24,072 nt of DNA from the IMG/VR virus record IMGVR_UViG_3300006789_000158, positions 1 through 24,072 of that record. One strand, 5' to 3'. The notes under the pieces are model-generated. The model was given only the letters and a program-made list of their open reading frames with translations, ran no database searches and was not told the DNA's origin. How positions within the stretch are numbered: position 1 is the stretch's first letter; every line of letters starts with the position of its first letter. Source of the DNA: a virus. Below, piece by piece: positions 9,801-17,300 of this stretch. The position numbers were made by a program, and so were the translations under genes.

Positions 9801-9955
9801 TCTTCAGGATTCTTTTTTATTATTTCATATAATTTATTAAACGCATCTTCAAATTCGGAATGACGATGTAGATTTCGTATTTGTATGTCCGATATATGAT
9901 ATATTCTTTTTACTACATTTAAATTAGTTTTTATAATATGTTTTTGATTTTTCAA
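6788..9955 (-). CDS. gp47-gp46: Fused Mre11-Rad50 type recombination nuclease-ATPase (gp47-gp46 / SbcD-SbcC like)
   Basis: The 1055-aa protein joins two normally separate subunits. Residues about 17-340 are a calcineurin-type phosphoesterase with metal-ligand motifs HISDIQ (D23), GGDIAH (D60, H63), GNHD (94-97), YHG (H165) and GDIH (197-200). From about 385 comes an SMC/Rad50 ATPase: Walker A APNASGKS (415-422), long coiled coils (about 560-900) flanking a zinc-hook CEAC (C729, C732), signature LSSGMEK (about 960) and Walker B FLAIDEGFG (about 990), then a switch-type VSHIE. In T4, gp47 and gp46 form the complex that resects DNA ends for recombination-dependent replication; the same role is inferred. 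The first in-frame start after a stop is TTG at 9953-9955, since no ATG precedes the phosphoesterase motifs; it overlaps the primase gene by 32 bases. Walker A has Ala in place of its first Gly. Confidence 0.92.
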   Translation of the reverse strand: MKNQKHIIKTNLNVVKRIYHISDIQIRNLHRHSEFEDAFNKLYEIIKKNPEDSVVYIGGDIAHSKTEMSPELVDQLSRLFKNLSDIVPTIIIAGNHDCNLNNTHRLDVLTPIVENLNHPNLYYFKDSGVYNFADITFVVWDVWDTEENYIQAKDVEGDTKVLLYHGTVDQSATDLGFKLPSKVKLESMDGYDMVLLGDIHKMQTLQEYDNVNKKPHVRYCGSLVQQNYGEAVYGHGVSVWDVKNKSFEHIEIPNDFGYATLDIIDGNLPKDWDALPEKGRLRLRCKNTTETQIKKVLSIVKDKYPKLTESKLYKVDSVINLGDEAKKISIGDVSNVDYQNKLILDYIKKEFFIDDNLEIQLQEINNELNQILPEEDIQRNINWKIKKFEFDNMFSYGKTNIVDFTRLSGIIGIFAPNASGKSSLLDALSFCLFDTCSRAFKADMILNNKKSDFRCKLNIEIDGTDYYVERKGKRLLNGHVKVDVNFERWDTELQQMVSMNGDQRRTTNNNIRRVLGTYDDFILTTLSTQNNSSGVFIDKTQKEKKELLAQFMGIGVFDKLYQMASERVKEESVLLKNFQQSNYEDELTEARSQLKSNKIDLKLINEKLSEYEEQKEKFEESKKEFTSKLKPIEDVKDIEKLKEELNILKDETGILRDQYISLEKSIVNTKELLDTLKNKKIKKLDIEEVGNKKRDLENYEKLLLTLENQIDVEQKAIDKLQSWEWNETCEACLTNPFVKDAKNAIDTITHNKHLQTQYIKEAGDLRKVVKEYTEIQSKYDIITKSIFEEEAKLESVHHQKDVIIEKGKNVKQSKQYVLKDITKFERQEKSIKFNKDILSKIELVESEIQVVDSKIKDHTAKKYNRGKTVAILETQIKTLFDNITKMEELEDTIGAYHYYLQAVSRDGVPYNLIQDALPTIEGEVNNILSQIVDFSIIFKMDGKSINNYIVYDEDNVWPLELSSGMEKFISSLALRVGLINVCNLPRGNFLAIDEGFGTMDSENLNSVYSFFQYLKSQFQFVVIVSHIESMRDAVDTLLEIKKEHGYSNISFGKSS

Positions 9956-10889
9956 ACTTCTTACCTTTTAATTTTGATTGAATAACATCAGAAAATGTTA
10001 GCTCTTTTGTACTTTCTATTTTTTCTGTCATTTTGTCATAACCTACCTCATTTGGATCCTTATCCTCTAAAGATACTAGTCTAACTTGTATACCATATGA
10101 TTTTAACTTAGTACTTATCTTTAATGCATCTGGTTGAGCATCACTATCAAGTATAATATATACATCTTTTACTTTTTTATTTAATAAAGTCAACATCAAT
10201 TTTTTTGGGATTGTTTTACCTAATAATGGAATAGCATTTCTTTTTACTGTCATAGCATCAAATACACCTTCACATAATATTATTGGTTCATCCCAATTTA
10301 TAAATAATTCAAAACAAATTATATTTTTACTTATCGTGGGATTTTTATACTTCATACCACCACCATAGACATCTCGTGCTATAAAATAATTTAACTTACC
10401 ATGTTTATCATAAGATGGTATTATAATTCTATTACTATAAATTCCACTTTCACAATAACCTATACCATATCTTACTATGATATCTTTAGTAAATCCTCGC
10501 TCCTTTAAAAAATTATAACATCTCTTTTCTATGGGTGTGCTGAAATGAATATGATTTAGTCTTTTAAATTCTTTAGGTAACGAAACTAATTTTTTTACAT
10601 CTTTTTCTGATTTTTGATCATAATAATAATCTTCTTGCTCATTTAAATATTCTTTTAAATCGCTCCAACTATTCTCACTTACACCTACAGCTTTAAATAA
10701 TTGATAAAAATTATGACCACCTTGATTAGAAACCCAACAATGCCATTTTTGGTTTTTTATATTTATTTGTAATTTAGGCTTATAATGAGAAATAAACGGA
10801 GACCAAAACATATACTCATTTTGTTTTCTTAATTTTGTATGGGTAGAACCTAATGCCTTTGACAAAATATTCAATATAATATTATTCAT
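9924..10889 (-). CDS. DnaG/gp61-type DNA primase with degenerate zinc domain
   Basis: The 321-aa protein makes RNA primers for lagging-strand synthesis. The Toprim core is clear: NRIIIP (153-158), the glutamate motif ILCEGVFDA (E207), the metal-binding DSD (248-250) and the acidic LEDKDPNE (274-281). The N-terminal segment (about 28-66) keeps the shape of the CHC2 zinc domain: SPF, then PKLQINIKNQKWHCW and a GGHNFYQL helix. Three of the four expected ligands appear replaced (S30, I33, S54) and only C51 remains. Length is close to that of T4 gp61 (342 aa). It overlaps the resolvase-like gene by 8 bases and the nuclease-ATPase gene by 32, suggesting coupled translation of a DNA-metabolism cassette. 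A GAGGAG stands about 18 bases upstream of the ATG, too distant to be ideal. Confidence 0.85.
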   Translation of the reverse strand: MNNIILNILSKALGSTHTKLRKQNEYMFWSPFISHYKPKLQINIKNQKWHCWVSNQGGHNFYQLFKAVGVSENSWSDLKEYLNEQEDYYYDQKSEKDVKKLVSLPKEFKRLNHIHFSTPIEKRCYNFLKERGFTKDIIVRYGIGYCESGIYSNRIIIPSYDKHGKLNYFIARDVYGGGMKYKNPTISKNIICFELFINWDEPIILCEGVFDAMTVKRNAIPLLGKTIPKKLMLTLLNKKVKDVYIILDSDAQPDALKISTKLKSYGIQVRLVSLEDKDPNEVGYDKMTEKIESTKELTFSDVIQSKLKGKKFEKSKTYYKN

Positions 10890-11220
10890 CTAATAATTGT
10901 AATAACTCCTCAAATTCTAAAACAGCATATGTTTTAGAACGATTTCTTTTAAAAATAACTAATGGTATATGATTACCACTATTACCTTCAGCTTGATCTA
11001 ATGCTTCCCAGATATTAATTTTTTCTTGATTTTTACATTCTACACTAAATGGAAATAATCTACGAGCTGCAGGGGATAGCAGAATATCTTCTCCGACGTC
11101 CCCCATTGTAATAGAACGCACATCATCGGGTTCTAATTTAGAGTTGAATTTTTCAAGAATTATATCTCGAACTTTATTTTGGAGGCGTTTGCCCTTATTC
11201 TTTGCACTACGTGGTTTCAT
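10882..11220 (-). CDS. PD-(D/E)xK nuclease, Holliday-junction-resolvase-like
   Basis: This small 112-aa basic protein has the ordered signature of the restriction-endonuclease-like fold: an N-terminal basic helix KGKRLQNKVRDIILEKF (9-25), an acidic residue in MGDVGEDILLSP (D45), and the E-x-K signature VECKN (E61, K63) followed by a helix INIWEALDQAEGN. Resolvase-like and VRR-NUC-like nucleases of this size are common in phages and process branched DNA. Its place beside the primase and Mre11-Rad50 genes fits recombination or junction cleavage before packaging. Substrate specificity cannot be read from the sequence. The 34-base gap upstream holds no clear ribosome-binding site or promoter, so this may be read from the structural operon transcript or from an unseen promoter within the metalloprotease gene. 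Confidence 0.75.
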   Translation of the reverse strand: MKPRSAKNKGKRLQNKVRDIILEKFNSKLEPDDVRSITMGDVGEDILLSPAARRLFPFSVECKNQEKINIWEALDQAEGNSGNHIPLVIFKRNRSKTYAVLEFEELLQLLDE

Positions 11221-11254
11221 AACATAATACTAAATATAACCTAATTTGAGCTAA

Positions 11255-11629
11255 TTAAAATTTATTTTTCCATTTACTATACTCTTTAATAGCCCATTTT
11301 TCTGCAATTTCCTCAAATTTATTATCATCGTGAAAATCTTTACCTTTATTCACAGCAATATCGCCCGCTTGTTGATATGCCTTTTCGTATTTCTTTTTAC
11401 CCATTTTTTTAGCATCTATAGCATGCTTAATCTCATGTAAAATTGTTATAATAAGTTCTTTAACTGTAGAATAACTACTTCTTAAACGTATTGTATCTGT
11501 CATCCAATTATAATCTGCTTGATTAGAACTTGCTCCAAATTTTATTTTAGATTTTAAATTATAGTATTTTACTAAATCTGATGCAATAAGTTGAAAATCT
11601 GCTCTTTCTAATAATATTCTTTTAAACAT
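11255..11629 (-). CDS. HExxH zinc-metalloprotease-like protein
   Basis: The 124-aa protein carries ILHEIKHAID (HEIKH at 65-69), the zincin pattern with two histidine ligands and a catalytic glutamate. FEEIAEKWA (105-113) lies about 40 residues later and could supply a third, acidic ligand, as in gluzincin- or SprT-like minimal domains. There is no signal peptide or membrane segment, so a cytoplasmic or virion-internal protein is likely. The frame extends one codon further to a TTG at 11632, but the GAGG at 11634-11637 is better placed for the ATG at 11627-11629. The gene overlaps the end of the upstream 326-aa structural gene by 8 bases, pointing to coupled, late expression. Possible roles are structural-protein processing or cell-wall-related peptide cleavage; neither can be chosen from sequence. 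Confidence 0.7.
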   Translation of the reverse strand: MFKRILLERADFQLIASDLVKYYNLKSKIKFGASSNQADYNWMTDTIRLRSSYSTVKELIITILHEIKHAIDAKKMGKKKYEKAYQQAGDIAVNKGKDFHDDNKFEEIAEKWAIKEYSKWKNKF

Positions 11630-12602
11630 CAAACCTCACCACAAAATTTAACATTAACTCATCATCATTTTTAATCGGGTGTGCTAATTTACCAATAGCC
11701 ATTAATTCACTTTTATCATTATATAACCCAATAGAAGTAACATATGGATTAAATAAACTGCCTGTTGCTAAATCAATAGATTCTGAAGCGGCTGTGTATG
11801 ATCCTGATAAAGAGCCTGTTCCATTAGTAGGATTATCTCCTGGAGGAAAAAATTTACTAATAAAAGATGTAGGAAGTCCACTTGGAAGTGTGTGTCTACC
11901 ACCTCTATCTTTAGCTATACTAATATTAGTAGTACTATTAAACTCTCCACGATCCACCGTACAGTTATATTCATATTCATAATGTGTTTGAGTTGCTTTA
12001 AAATCAATTTCAAATCCATCACTACCAGTAGCAGAACCAACTACTGAATATGAACCTGTATCTGTTATAGCTACAATTCCGTGTGAATAAAAAATATTAC
12101 CTACAGAACCCGTAGTTCCTGCTGCGAATGATGCTGAATTTGCATTATCATAAATATTTCCAAACCCATCATCTTTTAATGTAAATGTTGTTGCACCACC
12201 ATTATCAGTAATTGTTACTGAGCCTGGTTTTACTTCTTCTCCAAAAAATTGTTGTGGTATTGTTAATATTTGAGCAGAACCATGTAACGTCATTTTCTTA
12301 TTTGCTACATTGTTAATACCAAAAGAATTCCAGGGTTCATCTTTTTTAGAATAATATAACCGATTTATTGTAAACCAACTTGGAATTGCATAATATGTTG
12401 CAAAAGGTGTATTATCAGCCGAAACAGATCCACTATAATAACTTGAAGAGACAGCTGATGAGGAAATAAATAAATGTGCAGAACTACTATTAGCGCTAAA
12501 ACCAAAAACACCACTCCCACTATCCATATCAGTTAACGAGAATGATTTGTGGGTTTTAAACGATTCTACAGAAGTATCGCCATCTTGAAAATTCTTATAC
12601 AT
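11622..12602 (-). CDS. Virion structural protein, paralogue of the upstream gene product (326 aa)
   Basis: The 326-aa, Ser/Gly/Thr-rich protein has no known catalytic motif. Its C-terminal about 45 residues (NPYVTSIGLYND, SELMAIGKLAHPI, LNFVVRFDV) align with the end of the preceding 341-aa product (TTVGLYND, NELLAVAKLSKPL, IVKVKLDF). A middle block (TITDNGGATT through GIVAIT) resembles the other protein's LIDDSGATT to GIMIL block. The two are tandem paralogues and probably occupy related positions in the baseplate or tail periphery; that placement rests on operon position. SD GGAG precedes the ATG after a 12-base intergenic gap. Confidence 0.7.
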   Translation of the reverse strand: MYKNFQDGDTSVESFKTHKSFSLTDMDSGSGVFGFSANSSSAHLFISSSAVSSSYYSGSVSADNTPFATYYAIPSWFTINRLYYSKKDEPWNSFGINNVANKKMTLHGSAQILTIPQQFFGEEVKPGSVTITDNGGATTFTLKDDGFGNIYDNANSASFAAGTTGSVGNIFYSHGIVAITDTGSYSVVGSATGSDGFEIDFKATQTHYEYEYNCTVDRGEFNSTTNISIAKDRGGRHTLPSGLPTSFISKFFPPGDNPTNGTGSLSGSYTAASESIDLATGSLFNPYVTSIGLYNDKSELMAIGKLAHPIKNDDELMLNFVVRFDV

Positions 12603-12614
12603 TAAAAAGCTCCG

Positions 12615-13640
12615 TTAAAAATCGAGCTTCACTTTTACAATAGCTTCCCTAGAAAATGATTTCAGTAAAGGTTTAGATAATTTTGCAACTGCTAATAATT
12701 CATTAGAATCATTATACAAGCCTACGGTTGTCATATAAACCTTAGGATCATTTTGCATAGATGATACTGTTAGTGAGCCATCAGATTGAGTAAAAAATGT
12801 AGGATTAGTACTAAAATTATATTTCTTATTAGTTAATCTACAAAAATAATGTGTAGTACTTAATTGCTCTTCCCGTCTAGCTACAAAATAAGAACTTGCA
12901 GAAACGGAATTATATAATTTACCCGTATTATTATGAGCAGCATTTGATGCAGTATTAGTAGCTAATGCAAGATATCCTTGATCAAGTTTTTGCCCATTTA
13001 AAATCATAATACCCATATCAGGATAAAATAATCCATACGCACCATCAGTTGTTTCACTTGCTGCAGCTGTATTTGTTACTGCTGTACCACTTGCTATTGA
13101 ACCACTTACTACATTAAAAACTCTTCCACCCTGAGAAACTGTTGGATCAGTTGTAGCACCACTATCATCAATCAATTTTACAGTTCCTGCACTGCTACTT
13201 AAATGTAATTCCCAGTTCCCTGGATCCACTTTTTCACGCATCCTAGCTCTAGCCATAGAAATAGCGTAAATGTGTTTTATATCTTTAGATGGAGAAAAAG
13301 TAAACTTAGTATCATTCGGTGCAAGAAGTAAATTTCTAAATTGAGAATAAACAGCTGCCGATGGTCTATCTGTATATGAAGTTCCTAATATCCCAGCACT
13401 TCCACTACCATCTAAATGTCCAAACGCCATTGAAAACTGAACCTCTGCTTCGCTATCTGAAGAAGGATTGGTTTTATAAACATCGTAAAAATATTTTCCC
13501 GAACTTCCACTTTGTGTAGAAGAAGTGTGCATTGTTTGAAGCGTTCCAACACCCCCCGACCATAAACCAGAACTAATAGTTTGATTAATATCGGTTATTA
13601 TATCTTCTTCTGTATTAAATACTGTATATATTTCAGCCAT
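12615..13640 (-). CDS. Virion structural protein (341 aa), paralogue of the downstream product
   Basis: The 341-aa protein sits in the baseplate/tail operon and shares a C-terminal module with its downstream neighbour: VGLYNDSNELLAVAKLSKPL at about 306-325, then a hydrophobic strand ending KVKLDF. The N-terminal half contains HLDGSGSAGILGTSYT and a segment RNLLLAPNDTKFTF reminiscent of repeats in other marine-phage tail proteins, followed by IYAISMARARMREKVDPGNW. No enzymatic motif is visible. A clean AGGAG precedes the ATG. Function is unassigned; a tail or baseplate structural role is inferred from context and composition. Confidence 0.7.
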   Translation of the reverse strand: MAEIYTVFNTEEDIITDINQTISSGLWSGGVGTLQTMHTSSTQSGSSGKYFYDVYKTNPSSDSEAEVQFSMAFGHLDGSGSAGILGTSYTDRPSAAVYSQFRNLLLAPNDTKFTFSPSKDIKHIYAISMARARMREKVDPGNWELHLSSSAGTVKLIDDSGATTDPTVSQGGRVFNVVSGSIASGTAVTNTAAASETTDGAYGLFYPDMGIMILNGQKLDQGYLALATNTASNAAHNNTGKLYNSVSASSYFVARREEQLSTTHYFCRLTNKKYNFSTNPTFFTQSDGSLTVSSMQNDPKVYMTTVGLYNDSNELLAVAKLSKPLLKSFSREAIVKVKLDF

Positions 13641-13650
13641 TTTCTAACTC

Positions 13651-14283
13651 CTAACTATTTGCACTTACAGTTACACTAATTGTTTGAGATGCTCCAGAAT
13701 CATTCCCAAAAATAGTCAACTGTGTTGTAATTGCTGATGTAGTTGCTTTGGATACTATATTAACAACTTTACCTATTACTGTAGTACTTCTCTTCCTATC
13801 AGCATCACTAAGGAATACTGGAACAGTTCCACCTCGTTGTTCAACCCCACCACCTGCAGATACAAACAAATCTGCTGCATTCGAATTATGTAATATAAAT
13901 GTATATCCACCTTTTCCATCATTACCATTAGTTGTTGCTGGTGATATAATCTGTTGTTCATTTGCGGTTGTAAATGTTAATGCTGAACTTGCCAACTTAA
14001 TAACAGGTAATTTAACTGTATTTTTTGGTAAAGTAACAAGTTTGTATCTCATTATCTGATTCTCATCTGGAATAGCCTCAAGTAACGGCATATTTTCTAT
14101 AGCCGCTCCATATGAATTAGTTCCATCTGGGTGAGAAACATCATAGAGACCATAATCAATTTCATCATCTCCTAATGCAAATTTTGTAATTTTAAATTCA
14201 TTATTTCCACGTGCCAATAATTCTCTACCTTTTTTGGTAAGAATAGCATCTATGGTTTGCGTGGTATTATCTAAAAATCCCAT
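13651..14283 (-). CDS. Tail/baseplate-associated structural protein (210 aa)
   Basis: The 210-aa protein begins MGFLDNTTQTIDAILTKKGR and continues ELLARGNNEFKITKFALGDDEIDYGLYD. I recognise this N-terminus as recurrent in marine myophage structural clusters but cannot attach a function. The rest is beta-rich and ends in a TISVTVS strand that looks like a small Ig-like domain (about 115-210). It is the first gene after an 81-base spacer and has a strong SD (TTAGGAGT), so it may head a transcription unit with the two following paralogous genes. Confidence 0.65.
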   Translation of the reverse strand: MGFLDNTTQTIDAILTKKGRELLARGNNEFKITKFALGDDEIDYGLYDVSHPDGTNSYGAAIENMPLLEAIPDENQIMRYKLVTLPKNTVKLPVIKLASSALTFTTANEQQIISPATTNGNDGKGGYTFILHNSNAADLFVSAGGGVEQRGGTVPVFLSDADRKRSTTVIGKVVNIVSKATTSAITTQLTIFGNDSGASQTISVTVSANS

Positions 14284-14364
14284 TATTTACTCCTAAGTAT
14301 ATTTGGTTTTCGTATATAACTGCGTTTACTCTACTATAAATATAATAATAAAATATATTATACA
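14284..14364 (-). promoter_or_regulatory. AT-rich 81-bp spacer with possible promoter for the 210-aa gene
   Basis: This is the longest gap in the structural operon. On the minus strand it holds a perfect TATAAT (14357-14362), an A/T-only run, and a good SD (AGGAG) before the ATG at 14283. No convincing -35 box or exact minus-strand TATAAATA is present, and no stem-loop with a T-run follows the 1151-aa gene. A promoter here is plausible but weakly supported. Confidence 0.3.
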
Positions 14365-17300
14365 TTATTCTATTCTCAATTGTGATTTTCCAGGATCTTG
14401 AGATACTATTCTTAGTGGAGTAGTATCCGAAGTTTCTACTGGATCAAAGTTTCCTGCATAACTATTTAACACAGTCGTAGCATTAGTCTGTTTACATCCT
14501 TCAAACATCAAATTAGCTAATGCACAAAATTGATCGTATTTGTTATCTATATCAGAACGAATAGCTGATGATGAATAATATAAATTCAAAGATCGGCTTA
14601 CTGAACTGCTATAATAATATTTTGTTTCTAAATTATGTGGTGAAATAATCGAGCCAGTTATTTCTGGTTGTAAAACTTCTTCAAACACATATTCAGGACC
14701 ACCGCTTGTAACTGAAGAAGATATATATGTATTTCCCCAATATCCTTTATGTGATCCTGTATAATTTAATCTGGTTAATGTTGGTATATTAAATATTTCA
14801 GTAGATCCAGAAATAATTCCTTCCTTATCATTTATACTTCCAGTTAATTTTGTAGTAACTTCTTTTGCATATATTGATGCATCTATGTGTCCTTCAAAAT
14901 TTGGGGATTCAAAACTTAATCCTCTTGAAATAATATCTTTTGATCGTTCAAGAATATTTTGTTTAACTGTTAATCCAAATTCGGGCCTTGTTCTAGCTGG
15001 CAAAATATCTTTTATTTGTTTAAATATAATCTGATCAAAATACTTTATTAATCTCATATAATCCCAAAAATTATTTGGTGAACTATATTTTTGCCAATAC
15101 GCATTTTTTATTTCATGTAATCTTCTATATCTTGGTTTAGGTAAATCTCTTGGATCTCCAACATATTGATGAAAATCTAAATCTGCTAAAGATCTAACAA
15201 TATCCTCATCTATTACATCTGTTGGTGAGAAGAATATTCCTACTTTCGGTGAATCTTTTGGAGCTACATCTAATAAACTTTTTTCCGATCGTTTAGAACT
15301 ATATCCTGGAATATATGGTTGTAAGCCACCACCTTCAAGACTTGAGCTAATAACTCGCATCTTAACATTACTTTCTTTCTTAGGACCAATATTTGGTACT
15401 AACATTTTATCTTCATCTACTACACTAGCATAAAAATTTCCACTAAAATTCTTAGCACTACCAGTAATTGTAGTTAATGAAGTATCTCCACTTTTATCTT
15501 GTAATTGTGTATTTGCAGCTACACTCAAATCTTTATTATCATCAAACGATAATCTAAATACTAAATCAGTATACGAAGCTGAAGCATGATTTCCATTATA
15601 AGCTTTTGGTGAAGTAACGTGATTATCAAATGCCGACATTGTAAGTGGTGAATTCCAATATCTAAACTCCATCATAGAACCAGTTAAATATCCAGCTGCA
15701 CCATAACCAACATTAACCTGATTAGGAGTTAACCAAGAAGTATTCAATGATTGAGAAACTGTATTAGCCCCATCTATAGACATAGAAGTTTCAGACGCAT
15801 AATATATCTTACCTCTTCCTGCATCATATTTTTTAGCTGCTAATCTATATGTTACGGCTTGAGATCCACTATCAGATGCTACATATGCACCACTACCAGA
15901 TTCTCTTGAAACCATAACAGACCAAAATTCACCATCATATAATGGCATAGCACTTGTAGACATTGAAACATAGCCACTTGATCCAGATAATTGAAAATCA
16001 ACATGCCCAACATTATCGGTTGTACCAGAATCTTCTCTTAATTTAACTTCCCAATGTTTTGTAGATCCATTTACAGCTTCAACAAGAGTTTGACTTCCAC
16101 TATTTACAGAATTAAATCTAAATTCAACTGTATCTGGTCTTCTTCCTGTATTTCCATCGTGTACCCAAGGTACTTGAACATATTGCCCACCTCTAAAATC
16201 TAAAGATTTAGTAAACTTTCTTTTTATATTAAATGATTTTACTTGACCAGGAAGAGATGGACCACCGTATTCCCTAACATCTAAAATAGTAGCAGGGATT
16301 CCAAACATATTAACCATTCCCCGTAAAGATTTTAATGTACCTTTTGTTTTTAAGAAAAAGGGTATATTATTAACCAATCTTCTATGTATTTTTCTACCTA
16401 AATCTTTCTGGGGTTCAGCTGAATATGTTGTGAACGCAGAATCAGATCCTGATTGGTATTGCCCGTATTGATATCTTGGTAAATCTAATAAATCTGCCCC
16501 ATTATACAAATCTAATCCAAAACTTTTCGCTACATCTTGAATTAAATCATTTGAATATCCTTTTTTATTCGAATCATAATTTTCATATATTTTTGGAATA
16601 TGATTAATATATGTCCATACTTCATCATACATTTCTCCAACCATATCTATAAATTTTAAAAAATCTTCATTGGAATTATCTTGTACAATATATTTTGGTA
16701 TTCTATTAGCTAATCTATTTTCATTATCCATATCAAATACCGATGCACTATATGCCTGACCAGTTTCATTTACAACACTCCCATACCAAGATGTAAAATC
16801 TGCATGAGATGAAGTTATTGGTGTATATGGATCACTAAATGTTCCACTTCCAGTTTTTGGCCATGATGCATTATATCGTTCCGTCCCTAAAAATTCTGAT
16901 CCACTTACAACAGTTGAAACAGTACTATACAAATACTTTTCATATGGTGTAAAGTTTAATTTAACATCTCTAATTTGTCTATGTACCGAACTTAATTCTT
17001 TTCCTAAAGATCCAGTAGTAGAATTAGTTGCTAATGATGCAGATGTAGTTAATAACGATTCTATCTTATCAAATTTATATTTTGCATTATCAAGTTTAGA
17101 TACGGCAGAACCAAATACAGTAAAATTATCATATTTTTCAAAATCTATATTTAAATCAACTGATTGTAAACTAGAACTTAATATATCTGTTCTAATTTGT
17201 TCTGATATATTTACATCACTTGTTATTAAATCAGATAAATTTTTATATTGTGTTGATTTATTATCAAAAAATGAGCCTTGGGCTGCTTCTAAATCAAATT

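Noticed and set aside
11221-11254. Promoter in front of the resolvase-like gene
   Set aside because: TATTAT and TATATT boxes occur on the minus strand, but their predicted starts fall within or almost on the start codon and no -35 box is present.
13748-14059. Plus-strand 103-codon frame
   Set aside because: It lies wholly inside the well-supported 210-aa structural gene on the other strand and lacks a ribosome-binding site.
14335-14342. Plus-strand TATAAATA in the spacer before the 210-aa gene
   Set aside because: It faces antisense to the 1151-aa gene with no rightward gene to serve, and the same octamer occurs inside the primase gene at 10299-10306, so AT-rich chance explains it.
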